A stretch of DNA of 50,749 bases, from assembly GCA_023428245.1 (NCBI GenBank), contig JAEYYX010000057.1:1-50749 (forward strand), read 5' to 3'. The notes under the pieces are model-generated. The model had not been told where the DNA came from. It searched no databases and worked only from the letters and a program-made list of their open reading frames with translations. This stretch comes from Pseudomonadota bacterium. GTDB taxonomy: Bacteria > Myxococcota_A > Polyangia > Polyangiales > Polyangiaceae. The translations under genes and the position numbers were made by a program. Positions 32,069-41,231 of the stretch are shown here, piece by piece; position 1 is the first letter of the stretch, and every line of letters starts with the position of its first letter.

Positions 32069-33766
32069 ATGAAGCGGAGCTTTTTTCCTACCCTCTTCGG
32101 TCTCGCGTGTGCGTTCGCTGTCGCCTGTGGCGGCGCGGGTTCGGTAGAGGACGGGAGCGGGGGCGCTCCCTTGGCGGTCGGAGGAACGAGTCCGGGCAGT
32201 GGCGGAGCGAGCGAGGGGAGCGGAGGAGGCGTTTCTACAGACGGCGGGAGCGCGAGCGGCGGGACGACAGACGGCGGGAGCGCGAGCGGCGGAGGCGTGG
32301 GCAGCGGCGGCCGGGCTGCGGGCGGAGCGGGCGCGGAGCCAGGTGTGGGCGGAATGTTAGGGACGGGCGGCGGCGAGGCTGTCGACTTGGGTCCGCATTT
32401 GAACGCGCTCCAGTGGGCTGACACGGACGGCAGCCCGATCCAGGCGCACGGCGGCGGAATGATCGAGGTCGACGGCTACTATTACTGGTTCGGCGAGAAT
32501 CGAAACCCGGACGGGACATTCCTCGCGGTTTCCGTCTACAGGTCCCGCGATCTTCGAAACTGGGAGTTTCGGAACGACGCGCTCAAGATGACGACCGATC
32601 CCGATCTGCGTCCAGCGAACGTTGAGCGTCCCAAGGTCGTCTACAACGCGCAGACGAAAAAGTACGTAATGTGGATGCACTGGGAGAACGGGAAGGACTA
32701 CGGCGAAGCGCGCGCCGCGGTCGCGAGCTCGGACACCGTCGACGGCGACTACGTCTACCACGGAAGCCAGAGGCCCTATCGCGATCGTGGGGTCACCGAC
32801 CACGGCAAACCCGGGTACATGTCCCGGGACTGCACGCTGTTCGTCGATGATGACGGCAAGGGGTATTTCCTCTCGACGGCGAACGAGAACTACGATCTCC
32901 ATCTTTATCTGCTCACGCCCGACTATCTCGAGGTCGACACGCTCGCGGCTCAGCTCTTCGTCGGTGAGCATCGCGAAGCGCCCGCCCTCTTCAAGCGAGG
33001 AGACACGTACTTCCTCGTGAGCTCCGGCTCGACGGGCTGGAATCCGAATCAGGCGAAGTATGCGACGAGCCCGAGCCTCACCAGCGGCTGGTCGAATCTT
33101 ACGAACGTCGGAGACGGAACGACCTTCTACTCGCAGTCGACTTATGTTCTGCCGGTGACAGGTTCGAAGGGGACGAGCTACTTGTACATGGGCGATCGCT
33201 GGGCAGGAGCGTTCGGCGGAAGGGTGAATGACTCGTACTACGTCTGGCTGCCGATCGAGTTCCCGTCGGACAAGACGATGAGTCTGTCCTGGGCGAACAC
33301 CCTCGAGATCGACGTGGCTTCGGGGACGATCTCAGGAGCGACGAACAACTTCCGCTTGATCAACGAGAAGAGCGGGCTCGCGATCGATGTCGAGGGAGGC
33401 GCGACGGACAACAGTGGCGACCTTGTGCAGACGGAGCCGGGCAGCTCAGCGAGTCAGGAGTGGAGCTTCAACTACAACGGCGCCGGCTATTTTCGCCTGA
33501 CGAACAAGAAGAGCGGCCTGGTCGTCGACGTTCCCGACGAGTCCACGGCGGACGGGATCGAACTCGGGCAATGGGAGAGTAACGGGGGCGATCACCAAGC
33601 CTGGCTGATCCAAGATCAGGGCCGCGGGCTCTATAAGATCAGGAACAAGAAGAGCGGGAGGTACGTGGGCGTTGTCGGAGGTTCGACGGAGCCCGGCGCG
33701 GCTCTCGAACAACGTTCAGCGACAGACGGGCCCGAGCAGTTGTTCCGGATCGAGATCTATCGCTGA
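32069..33766 (+). CDS. Lipoprotein GH43-type glycosidase with ricin B-like domain
   Basis: The 565-residue protein has a lipobox (FAVAC, Cys20) and a Gly/Ser-rich repeat linker (about 25-100). A five-bladed propeller region of GH43 type follows (HGGGMIEVDGYYYWFGEN, FVGEHREAPALFKRGDTYFL, TTFYSQSTYVLPV), then a ricin/CBM13-like trefoil of three repeats (LINEKSGLAIDV, LTNKKSGLVVDV, IRNKKSGRYVGV). The pattern resembles exo-beta-1,3-galactanases (GH43 subfamily 24), where a Gln replaces the usual Asp base, and SQST could supply it. Substrate is inferred. ATG 32069 with GGAAG upstream is preferred to ATG 32054. Confidence 0.85.
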   Translation: MKRSFFPTLFGLACAFAVACGGAGSVEDGSGGAPLAVGGTSPGSGGASEGSGGGVSTDGGSASGGTTDGGSASGGGVGSGGRAAGGAGAEPGVGGMLGTGGGEAVDLGPHLNALQWADTDGSPIQAHGGGMIEVDGYYYWFGENRNPDGTFLAVSVYRSRDLRNWEFRNDALKMTTDPDLRPANVERPKVVYNAQTKKYVMWMHWENGKDYGEARAAVASSDTVDGDYVYHGSQRPYRDRGVTDHGKPGYMSRDCTLFVDDDGKGYFLSTANENYDLHLYLLTPDYLEVDTLAAQLFVGEHREAPALFKRGDTYFLVSSGSTGWNPNQAKYATSPSLTSGWSNLTNVGDGTTFYSQSTYVLPVTGSKGTSYLYMGDRWAGAFGGRVNDSYYVWLPIEFPSDKTMSLSWANTLEIDVASGTISGATNNFRLINEKSGLAIDVEGGATDNSGDLVQTEPGSSASQEWSFNYNGAGYFRLTNKKSGLVVDVPDESTADGIELGQWESNGGDHQAWLIQDQGRGLYKIRNKKSGRYVGVVGGSTEPGAALEQRSATDGPEQLFRIEIYR

Positions 33767-33901
33767 AGGGCGAACAGCGACACTCGAAATGGAGACGGTC
33801 GCAAGAGCGCCGGGCGTTGAGCAGACCTCATTCAACGCGCTGGGAGCTTGCGCTCGTCTGGCGAGGAGGGCGGGCGGGAGCTTCGCGGTGGCATTTGGTT
33901 T

Positions 33902-35233
33902 CTATTCCTCGAAGGGGTTCGCGAAGCGCGGGTCTGTCACGAAGCTCTCATCTGTGAGTGAGTGCAGAAATGCGATAATCTGGTCGCGCTCCTCTCGAGA
34001 GAGCTCGAACGGACGGATGAGCGGGTCGAGCATTGGACTCGTTGAACCGCGCCCGGCATACGGTCCGGTCTGGATCTCGCGTCCGCCGGCCGCGTAGTGC
34101 TCCAGGACTTCCTCGAGCGTCGCGATGCTTCCGTCGTGCATATAGGGGGCGGTGAGCGCGATGTTTCGGAGAGTCGGCGCTTTGAAGCGCCCCATGTCGC
34201 TCGGATCGAGGGTCACCGAGTGAACGCCGGTATTAGGAGCGGGGTAGGCACCTTTGCCGTCGAGATTGTAGAGGCCTGTGTTGTGAAACGGGGCATCGAA
34301 GAAAGGCTTGTCGCGATAATGGACGTGGTCACTCAGGTTGAATCCGACGTGGCAATGGAAACACTCGAACTTCTCCGAATGAAAGAGGCGGTATCCTTCG
34401 AGTGCGGCCGCGCTGAGCGCGTTCGGGTCGTCTCCTCGAATCCAGCGGTCATAGGGGGCGTCCGAGGAGATCAGCGTTCGTTGGAAAGCGGCGAGCGCCC
34501 GCGTGACTTGGTCGAGCGTTGGCCGGCGCGACGCTCGTGGGTATGCTCTGTGAAAGAGCTCCTGATAGAGCTCGATGGCTCCGAGTTTTTCCTCGAGGTC
34601 GCGTGCTTCGCGTATGCCCAGTTCGACGGGCGATTCGCCGAAGAGCGGCACGATCGCCTGGCGTTCGAGCGTGAGGAAGAGCGGGTTCGCCCAAGTCAGC
34701 GTCGCCGCATACCCGACGTTGGCGAGGCTCATGGAGTTTCGGTCGGTGAGCTCGCCGGTCGATCCGACGCTCACGGAGAGACCGTCAGTGAAGGCGCGCT
34801 CTTGATGGTGACAGCTCGCACATGAGAGGGTCTCGTTTTCGCTGAGTCGGACGTCGTAGAAGAGGTGCCTTCCGAGTTCGACCTTTTCGACCGTCGTGGG
34901 GTTGTCTAACGGCTCCGGTGGAAGCGGAAGCCCCTTCGGCAAGTTCCACTCGTACGGATGGCCATCCGGCTCTTGCCCGTCGGCTCCTGCGACTCCGCCC
35001 TCTCCGACTCCGCCGTCTCCGGACCGGGCACCCCCGCTTTCCTTTCCGAGTGAGCCACCGCTCGAAGTGCCTCCGCTCGCATTGAACCCTCCGCCCGAGG
35101 CGTCTTCGGTCGAGGGGTTCTCACAGGCGAGCAATGAGAGCGAGGACGCTCCCAAGAGCCAGCAGAGATGCAGGACATCCAGCGAGCGGAGTGTCCTGCC
35201 CTTGTTCGAACGTCCGGGGGCGCCTCGCCTCAT
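33902..35233 (-). CDS. MbnH-family di-heme enzyme (MXAN_0977 type), lipoprotein
   Basis: The 443-residue protein has a lipobox (SLSLLAC, Cys37), a Gly/Ser-rich linker, then a MauG/CcpA-like di-heme domain. Two heme sites are visible, CASCHH (Cys138) and CFHCHV (Cys291). Segments such as KVELGRHLFYDVRLSENETLS, DRNSMSLANVGY and FKAPTLRNIALTAPYMHDGS fit the family. The Methylosinus MbnH oxidises a Trp of its partner MbnP to kynurenine, allowing copper binding, and MbnP-type proteins are encoded alongside. The ATG overlaps the upstream MbnP-like stop (ATGA), so translation is coupled. It lies outside any methanobactin cluster visible here. Confidence 0.9.
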   Translation of the reverse strand: MRRGAPGRSNKGRTLRSLDVLHLCWLLGASSLSLLACENPSTEDASGGGFNASGGTSSGGSLGKESGGARSGDGGVGEGGVAGADGQEPDGHPYEWNLPKGLPLPPEPLDNPTTVEKVELGRHLFYDVRLSENETLSCASCHHQERAFTDGLSVSVGSTGELTDRNSMSLANVGYAATLTWANPLFLTLERQAIVPLFGESPVELGIREARDLEEKLGAIELYQELFHRAYPRASRRPTLDQVTRALAAFQRTLISSDAPYDRWIRGDDPNALSAAALEGYRLFHSEKFECFHCHVGFNLSDHVHYRDKPFFDAPFHNTGLYNLDGKGAYPAPNTGVHSVTLDPSDMGRFKAPTLRNIALTAPYMHDGSIATLEEVLEHYAAGGREIQTGPYAGRGSTSPMLDPLIRPFELSREERDQIIAFLHSLTDESFVTDPRFANPFEE

Positions 35234-36264
35234 TGTGCTTCGACGCGAAAGGTTGTTTGGCTCTCCTTCGGCGCGCCCGTCATCGAGTCGACCCCAATCT
35301 TCGGAAAGAGGGTCTCGCACGGCATCTGCATCTGCATTGAATGACATTGCGCGTCGACGCTCATGTCGACGTCGCTCATGAGGGCGCTGACATCGAGCAC
35401 GATCGCGTCATTGTCTGGGTCGAAAGAGTCGAGGCGGATCTCGTTTCGATTTTGGTACGAGCAATCCACCGCTGGGGGTGCCCCGTGCTGAGGTGAGCTT
35501 TCACCGCCCGCCCCGCCCTCGCCCATGGGACGATTGTCACAGCCAGTGCTGCCTAGATGGAACACGCCTCGGCCTGGCTTTTCGTCCTCGGCCGGCGCCT
35601 TCGTCGCGATGAGTTCGGCTCGGATGAACTTGTAGCCGAAGAGCCAGCCCCAGCTCATTCCGCCTGCTTGGAGCGGATCGGGGAGCGTGGCTGGGTCTGC
35701 GTGGTTCAGGGCCTTGGGTACGGAGGTTGAGAAGATCACGCCGGTGTAGCTTCCGGCGGGCACGCGGCCCGTGATGCTCGTGTTCATTGATTTGTTCCCG
35801 TTCTTGCATCCGCCGCTCGCGTCCTCGAAGTCGAGCAATGCAACTGTCGGAGCCTGCCAAGGGCTGCGCTCGTCGAACTTCACCGGGACTTCGTCGCCCG
35901 ACGGCGAGAGGAGGCGCAGCTCGGATACATAGAGACGAAGGTCCTGAGGCGTGACCTCTACCTCGCTCGAGCCTTGCTTCTTGTATTTCTTTCCGCAGGA
36001 AAACGCATCGTCCCCGAGCTTCGCGCGGAACTCGATCGTCACCGGCTCGGAGTCGTCCGAACCACCGTCACCGCCAGTTGCGCGCCCACCTGACGAGGCG
36101 CCTCCCGAACCCTTCCCGCCCGAACCCTGTCCGCCACTCGCTTTGCCTCCGCTCGCCTTGCCGCCGGTGGCGCCGTCTTCGGGAGCCGGATCCCCGTTGC
36201 AGGCAGCGATGGCGAGAGCGGGGAGGGCAGCGACCACGACGAGGCGTGTGAGGCGTCTTGACAT
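35230..36264 (-). CDS. MbnP-family four-Cys copper-binding lipoprotein (metallo-mystery pair)
   Basis: The 344-residue protein has a lipobox (LAIAAC, Cys22), a Gly/Ser/Lys-rich linker, then the MbnP domain. Key features are FSCGKKY, DLRLYVSELRLLSPSG, VALLDFEDASGGC, TSVPKALNHADPATLP, GMSWGWLFGYKFIRAEL and FHLGSTGC, plus a later Cys pair including QCHSMQMQMPC. These match the 'metallo-mystery pair four-Cys motif' family. Known members bind Cu(I) after a Trp is turned to kynurenine by the partner di-heme enzyme. The Trp in MSWGW is a candidate, but I cannot tell which Trp is modified. The di-heme gene follows directly with overlapping codons. Confidence 0.9.
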   Translation of the reverse strand: MSRRLTRLVVVAALPALAIAACNGDPAPEDGATGGKASGGKASGGQGSGGKGSGGASSGGRATGGDGGSDDSEPVTIEFRAKLGDDAFSCGKKYKKQGSSEVEVTPQDLRLYVSELRLLSPSGDEVPVKFDERSPWQAPTVALLDFEDASGGCKNGNKSMNTSITGRVPAGSYTGVIFSTSVPKALNHADPATLPDPLQAGGMSWGWLFGYKFIRAELIATKAPAEDEKPGRGVFHLGSTGCDNRPMGEGGAGGESSPQHGAPPAVDCSYQNRNEIRLDSFDPDNDAIVLDVSALMSDVDMSVDAQCHSMQMQMPCETLFPKIGVDSMTGAPKESQTTFRVEAQ

Positions 36265-36371
36265 GGCGAGCGCCTATCACCTGGGAGGTGCACCGGGAAT
36301 GCGACAATTTGTCGCGTTTCGGGGGCAGCCGCGGAGCCCATCTTTCGCAACCGGCTCGCGGTTCGTGGCGC

Positions 36372-39300
36372 TCACGTGACGAGCTGCGCCAGTTCGTCGA
36401 GCATGCGGCTGGCGTGGGCGAGGCCATGATCGAAGGGACTCGCGCCGGCGCGGCGGGTGATGGACCCGTCCGGGGAGAGGGAGTAGCGATCTTTGTGAGC
36501 GCTGATGAAGGGGACGAGGCGCTCGGGGGCGAGGGGCGTATCGGCGCGAAGGTGGAGAGTGGCCGTGGATTTCGTGGCGTTCATGCCGAGCGCCATCAAG
36601 CGGCGGAGGGCGACCTTGAGGCGCATGAGCTCGAGGAGGGCGAGTCCCGAGCGGGGCACGGCACCGAAGCGGTCGGTCATCTCGAGCCCGATGCGATCGA
36701 CCTCTTCCTCGTCGGGCGCGCCAGCGAGGCGCTTGTAGAGGCTCAAGCGGACGCCAACATCCGAGATGTAGTCGTCGGGCAAGAGCGCCTCGACGTCGAC
36801 GGAAAGCTCAGGATCGACCTCGGGGGGCCTACCGTGGCCGGAGAGTTCGCTCGAAGCCTGTTCGAGCATCTCCGAGAAGAGCTCGAAGCCGACACTCTCG
36901 AGGACGCCGCTCTGATCGGCTCCCAGCAAATCGCCGGCTCCGCGCATCTCCATGTCGAGGGTCGCGATCTGGAAGCCCGCTCCGAGCTCCGTGTGTTTGG
37001 TGAGGGCTTCGAGGCGCAGATTGGCTTCGTGGGAGAGCTCGCTCGGGGGCGGCACCAAGAGATAACAATAAGCGCGCTCGCTACCGCGACCGACGCGGCC
37101 GCGGATTTGGTAGAGCTGAGCGAGGCCGAAGTTATCGGCGCGCTCGACAAAGATGGTGTTGGCTCGCGAGATATCGAGGCCGCTCTCGATGATGGCGGTG
37201 GCGGCCAGGATGTCTGCGTTGCCGTCGACGAACTCCAGCATTGTCTTTTCGAGCTCACGGTCGCTCATTTGGCCGTGGGCGACGCGAATGCGCGCGTCGG
37301 GCACGAGCTCATGGAGCTCAGAGGCGCGGGCGTAGAGCTCTTCGATGCGATTGTGGACGTAGTAGACCTGTCCGCCTCGGGCGAGCTCCCTCTCAATGGC
37401 AGTCTTGACGACCGTGGGGTCGCGTCCGGCAACGAAGGTTCGGATCGCGCGGCGCGTCTCCGGAGGTGTCCGGATCACGGACATGTCCCGAAGTCCGCCG
37501 ATGGCGAGGCTCAGGGTGCGCGGGATCGGGGTCGCGCTCAGGGTGAGCACGTCCACGCTCTTGCGCAGATCTTTGATGCGCTCCTTATGAGCAACGCCGA
37601 AGCGCTGCTCTTCGTCGATGACAAGCAGGCCGAGCTGCTTGAAATGCACGTCGGAGGAGAGAAGACGATGCGTGCCAATGACGATGTCGATCGCGCCTGA
37701 TTTCAGGCCTGCGAGGATGCGGGTCGTTTCCTTAGCGGTCGTGAAGCGGCTGAGGGCGGCGACCTGAACTCCGAGGTGTCCGAGGCGGCCCTGGAAGGTC
37801 CGATAGTGCTGTTCGGCGAGGACCGTGGTCGGGCAGAGGAGCGCCGTTTGCCGTGAGTCGAGCGCCATGCGGTAGGCGGCGCGGAGCGCGACCTCGGTCT
37901 TCCCGAAGCCGACGTCGCCGGAGACGAGACGATCCATGACACGCGGTCCGCTCAAATCTGCTTGGACGTCGGCGATGGCCTCGGCTTGATCTGGGGTCTC
38001 TTCGAAGGGGACCTCCGCTTCGAAAGCGGCGTAATCGTCCCCAGGGGGCGGCAGCGGCGGGCGCTCGATGGTGAGGCGCTCGGCGTAGAGGCGGAGAAGC
38101 TGGTCCGCCATGTCGCGCGCGCGCTTTTTTGCGCGGGCTTTGGCCTTCTCGAAGGTCTGGCCGCCGAGGCGATCGAGCTTCGGACTCGTGTCTCCACCCG
38201 CGTGCTTTTGGATCTGATTGAGGCGGTAGACGGGGACGTAGAGCTTGTCTTTGCCTTGGTACTCGACGACGAAAAAGTCGACGGTACTGCCGCCGACATT
38301 TCTGTGTTCAAGACCGAGATATCGCCCGACGCCGTGCTCGCGGTGAATGACGTAGTCGCCGGGTGTGAGACTTCGGAGGTCGTCGAGGCTCGCCTTGAGT
38401 TTTGTGAGCGATTTGCGGGCGGTGCGCTGGGCGCGCTTTCCGAAGATCTCTTGCTCGGTGATGAGGACGAGGCGCAGGGCGGGAGCGACGAAGCCGGAGC
38501 TCACCGGGCCGATGAAGAGGCCGGCTGGCTCGAAATCGGAGCCGCTGCTGCGCGGGATCGCGGGAATGTCTTTGAGCTCGACGCCTCTGTGGGAAAGAAG
38601 GTTTTTCAGGCGCTCAGCTTGAACCGCGGTGCGCGCGCAGAGGATGACGGTGTGGCCTTCGCTTCTGTATTCGGCGATGGTTTCTTTGAGAGGGGCGAGG
38701 GGCGACTCGCCGCGCTCGCTGCGCGAGCGCTCGAGGGCGGCGACGAGGGAGCGATTGTCGCTTGTCTTGAGGTCGTATTCTGCGCCCCGGGAGAAGGCGA
38801 GAGACTCGAGGCTTCCGTCGTCCGATCCGAAGACTGTGACGCGCGAGAGGAACAGACTTTGGCGAGTTCGAAGCTCACTGCCGATGAAGTCATCGGAGAC
38901 GAAGTGATCTTCGACCGGGAACATGAGATTGCCTTGCTTATGAAGATGGGCTTTGAGCGCCGCGTCTTTCACCTCTCGGAAGGCTCGAAGTACGCTCGCT
39001 GGTTCGACGAGAATATAGAGCGGCGCGGGACCGAGATATTCCGAGAGCGGTGTGAGCTCCGCGAAGGCGGGCAGGAGCGCTTCTGAGCCGAGGGAAGAGG
39101 CCGGGAGCAGGACTTCGTCGAACAGAGCGCGGGCTTTGCGCGTTGGAAGGTGGAGCTCGTCGGCGAGCTCCTGCATGCGCGCGCGGGCGCGGGTCTTCGT
39201 TTCCTCGGTAAGGGGAACGTCCCGAGCGAGGGGGAGCACGAGCTCCTTGAGGGACTCACCGTCTCGGCGGCGCTCTTGGCTCTCGGGGTCGAAGGGAAGG

Positions 39301-39905
39301 ATGCGGAGGGCCGTGTCGAAGTCGACCTCAATCCGAAGCGGGTCGGCCGACGACGCGGGCCAGACGTCGAGCAGACTTCCCCGCACGGCGAAACTCCCCT
39401 CATCCTCGACGAGAGGCGTGCGCACGTAGCCGATGCGCTCGAGGGCTGTGCTCGCTTCCCGGAGATCGAGCGGCTCGCCGGTACGAATCGTGACGCGCGC
39501 CTCGGCGAGCAGGGAGCGGGGAATGACCTTACGGGCGAAACTGGCCGCGGGGACGATCAAGACGCGCACTGCGCCCCGTCCGAGGGCGTCGAGAGCGGCG
39601 ACGCGCGCCTGGATCAAGTGGCGCTCGACACGGACGCCATCGAAAGGTGTGCCGTCGATGGTCGGGAAGACGAGCGTAGGCACGTCGGGCAAGAACGCCG
39701 TGAAGTCTCCGGCGAGGTCATTGGCTTCGTCACTCGTGGCCGTAAGAAGGACGATGACGCGCTCCTTCGGCAGACTCTCGTGGAGCTCACGAACGACCAG
39801 AGCGCTCACGCCTGGAACCGCTCCGGAGACGTCGAGGCGGAGCTCTCCCGCGGCGACTCGGCTCGCGAGGGCCGCCGGGGTGGTCGGAGGAGGTTCCGTG
39901 GTCAT
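36372..39905 (-). CDS. mfd: Transcription-repair coupling factor
   Basis: The 1177-residue protein has the full Mfd order: a UvrB-like N-terminal part (RGSLLDVWPASSADPLRIEVDFD), an RNA polymerase-interaction domain (LTPGDYVIHREHGVGRYLGLEH, VEYQGKDKLYVPV), a RecG-like motor (GDVGFGKTEVALRAAYRMA Walker A, LLVIDEEQRFGV Walker B) and a C-terminal domain. It displaces RNA polymerase stalled at DNA damage and recruits UvrA. The ATG at 39905 overlaps the stop of the upstream gene by four bases, and a longer N-terminal frame overlaps that gene and is rejected. The length is normal for the family. Confidence 0.97.
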   Translation of the reverse strand: MTTEPPPTTPAALASRVAAGELRLDVSGAVPGVSALVVRELHESLPKERVIVLLTATSDEANDLAGDFTAFLPDVPTLVFPTIDGTPFDGVRVERHLIQARVAALDALGRGAVRVLIVPAASFARKVIPRSLLAEARVTIRTGEPLDLREASTALERIGYVRTPLVEDEGSFAVRGSLLDVWPASSADPLRIEVDFDTALRILPFDPESQERRRDGESLKELVLPLARDVPLTEETKTRARARMQELADELHLPTRKARALFDEVLLPASSLGSEALLPAFAELTPLSEYLGPAPLYILVEPASVLRAFREVKDAALKAHLHKQGNLMFPVEDHFVSDDFIGSELRTRQSLFLSRVTVFGSDDGSLESLAFSRGAEYDLKTSDNRSLVAALERSRSERGESPLAPLKETIAEYRSEGHTVILCARTAVQAERLKNLLSHRGVELKDIPAIPRSSGSDFEPAGLFIGPVSSGFVAPALRLVLITEQEIFGKRAQRTARKSLTKLKASLDDLRSLTPGDYVIHREHGVGRYLGLEHRNVGGSTVDFFVVEYQGKDKLYVPVYRLNQIQKHAGGDTSPKLDRLGGQTFEKAKARAKKRARDMADQLLRLYAERLTIERPPLPPPGDDYAAFEAEVPFEETPDQAEAIADVQADLSGPRVMDRLVSGDVGFGKTEVALRAAYRMALDSRQTALLCPTTVLAEQHYRTFQGRLGHLGVQVAALSRFTTAKETTRILAGLKSGAIDIVIGTHRLLSSDVHFKQLGLLVIDEEQRFGVAHKERIKDLRKSVDVLTLSATPIPRTLSLAIGGLRDMSVIRTPPETRRAIRTFVAGRDPTVVKTAIERELARGGQVYYVHNRIEELYARASELHELVPDARIRVAHGQMSDRELEKTMLEFVDGNADILAATAIIESGLDISRANTIFVERADNFGLAQLYQIRGRVGRGSERAYCYLLVPPPSELSHEANLRLEALTKHTELGAGFQIATLDMEMRGAGDLLGADQSGVLESVGFELFSEMLEQASSELSGHGRPPEVDPELSVDVEALLPDDYISDVGVRLSLYKRLAGAPDEEEVDRIGLEMTDRFGAVPRSGLALLELMRLKVALRRLMALGMNATKSTATLHLRADTPLAPERLVPFISAHKDRYSLSPDGSITRRAGASPFDHGLAHASRMLDELAQLVT

Positions 39906-40783
39906 AGATCGTGGTGAAGCGCGCTCGCAGCGAGCAGAGTATTTTGGACGATCCGCGCCCAAGGTCCCGTATGCTTCGCAGAGGAAAGAGCCTGCGCGGC
40001 GGCTTCCGGCTGGTTCTGCTCGAGGAGGAAGAGCGCACGAGTGAGCGCAGCGGGGTAGCTTGGCTCGAGGCGCTCCAGCGCGGAGACGACGTTCAATTGG
40101 TAGCTATTTTTCGTGAGCGCGTCTGCGCCCGGCGGGTGCAAGAGAAAGAGCGAGTGATAGTAGAGGAGCTCGTCGGGGCTCGGGCCGAACTGGCCTTGGC
40201 CATGGGTGTCCGTGAGATTGCCGAAGCGCACGCGAAAGAGCAGACGAAGGTCGCGATCGCTGAAGATAACGCGCCTGTTCTTGATCCAGGAGGCGCGGGC
40301 TACTTCGATGAAATCGCCGCCGAGCTCGATGAGCTCGCGGGAGGGCTCTCCCGTTTCCTCGAAGCGACGCACAGCGCGGACGAAGAGCTCCGATTGCAGC
40401 GAGCGGAGTCGGATCAGCTCTGCCGAGAGTCCTTCGGCGCGCAGCGCATTGAACTCAGAAACGAGCTCGAAGGACGCGACGCGGGCGCTCTCGATCCGGT
40501 AGGGAAACTCGAGCTCTGGTGGACCTTGGCGTTCAGTCCAGAGCGCCGCACCGAGCCTCCGAAACCTTTCTCCTGCTCGGCGGATATGCACAGGGAAGTC
40601 GGTATTCTCCCGGAGCCGCGCATCTTGTGCGTCGAGCCGCGTGAGCTCTTGGAAATCCACGGGCGGCAAAGGAATGATGCGCGAGCGGTTCGGTCGCGGA
40701 ATGGCGATCAGCCCGAGCGCGAGGGTCGCTCCGAGGGCGAGAGCAAGGACCTGAGGCCGCAGAGTGAAACGGGGAGGAGACAC
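39902..40783 (-). CDS. Membrane-anchored or exported protein, function unknown
   Basis: The 293-residue protein has an N-terminal hydrophobic segment (QVLALALGATLALGLIAI). A mostly helical region follows, rich in Arg and Leu, with a C-terminal ALTRALFLLEQNQPEAAAQALSSAK that looks TPR-like. I do not recognise a family. It ends in an ATGA overlap with mfd, so it is translated with mfd, though a functional link to repair is not evident. It is divergent from the PilZ gene across 97 bases. Confidence 0.65.
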   Translation of the reverse strand: MSPPRFTLRPQVLALALGATLALGLIAIPRPNRSRIIPLPPVDFQELTRLDAQDARLRENTDFPVHIRRAGERFRRLGAALWTERQGPPELEFPYRIESARVASFELVSEFNALRAEGLSAELIRLRSLQSELFVRAVRRFEETGEPSRELIELGGDFIEVARASWIKNRRVIFSDRDLRLLFRVRFGNLTDTHGQGQFGPSPDELLYYHSLFLLHPPGADALTKNSYQLNVVSALERLEPSYPAALTRALFLLEQNQPEAAAQALSSAKHTGPWARIVQNTLLAASALHHDL

Positions 40784-40880
40784 GTTCCGAAAGGCAGTCG
40801 GGACGACTTCAGCGCACCCCGCAAGGTATTCCTTTTCCCCTTACGTGTCTCGCCAGCGAGCCGTTATTCTGGGGGCCGCC

Positions 40881-41189
40881 GTGCGTGAAAAACGAGAGCA
40901 TATCCGGGCTCCCTATCAGGTGGATGTTCAGGTCAGCGGAGACTGGATCGGAACCGTTACCTCGCGCGACTTGAGCGTCGGGGGGATGTTTTTGACCACG
41001 CCCTGGGGCATGACGTCTCCTGCTATGGGCGCAAACGTCGAGCTTCGCTTCCTCGTGCCGGGGAATACCGAGCTTCGTGTACCGGGCATCGTTCGCTGGC
41101 AGAGCACCGACGGATTCGGCGTGCAATTTGGCCTGCTCGGAGCGCGGGAGACGAACGCGATCGGCAAGGTCACTCGCGGTAAGCTCTAG
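40881..41189 (+). CDS. PilZ-domain protein (c-di-GMP receptor)
   Basis: The 102-residue product is a stand-alone PilZ domain. Both c-di-GMP-binding motifs are present: RxxxR (REHIR, near residue 6) and DxSxxG (DLSVGGMF, near 34). The rest fits the fold (VELRFLVPG, IVRWQSTDGFGVQFG). It probably binds c-di-GMP, and REC-EAL phosphodiesterases lie 7-8 kb away. GTG 40881 with a GGGGG site upstream is chosen. A GTG at 40764 would overlap the divergent gene's leader. Partner unknown. Confidence 0.85.
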   Translation: MREKREHIRAPYQVDVQVSGDWIGTVTSRDLSVGGMFLTTPWGMTSPAMGANVELRFLVPGNTELRVPGIVRWQSTDGFGVQFGLLGARETNAIGKVTRGKL

Positions 41190-41201
41190 AGCGCATCCCC
41201 G

Positions 41202-41230
41202 CTCGAGGCCTCCCCGTGGGAGAGGCCGAG
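41202..41230. terminator. Shared hairpin between convergent PilZ gene and tolB
   Basis: CTCG-A-GGCCTC-CCC pairs with GGGA-GAGGCC-GAG, giving a long GC stem with small bulges between the two stops. It could end both transcripts, although no T-run of note is visible on the plus strand. Confidence 0.55.
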
Positions 41231-41231
41231 A

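Noticed and set aside
31735..32424. Proline-rich minus-strand frame
   Set aside because: It mirrors the Gly/Ser linker of the glycosidase gene and has no start context or domain.
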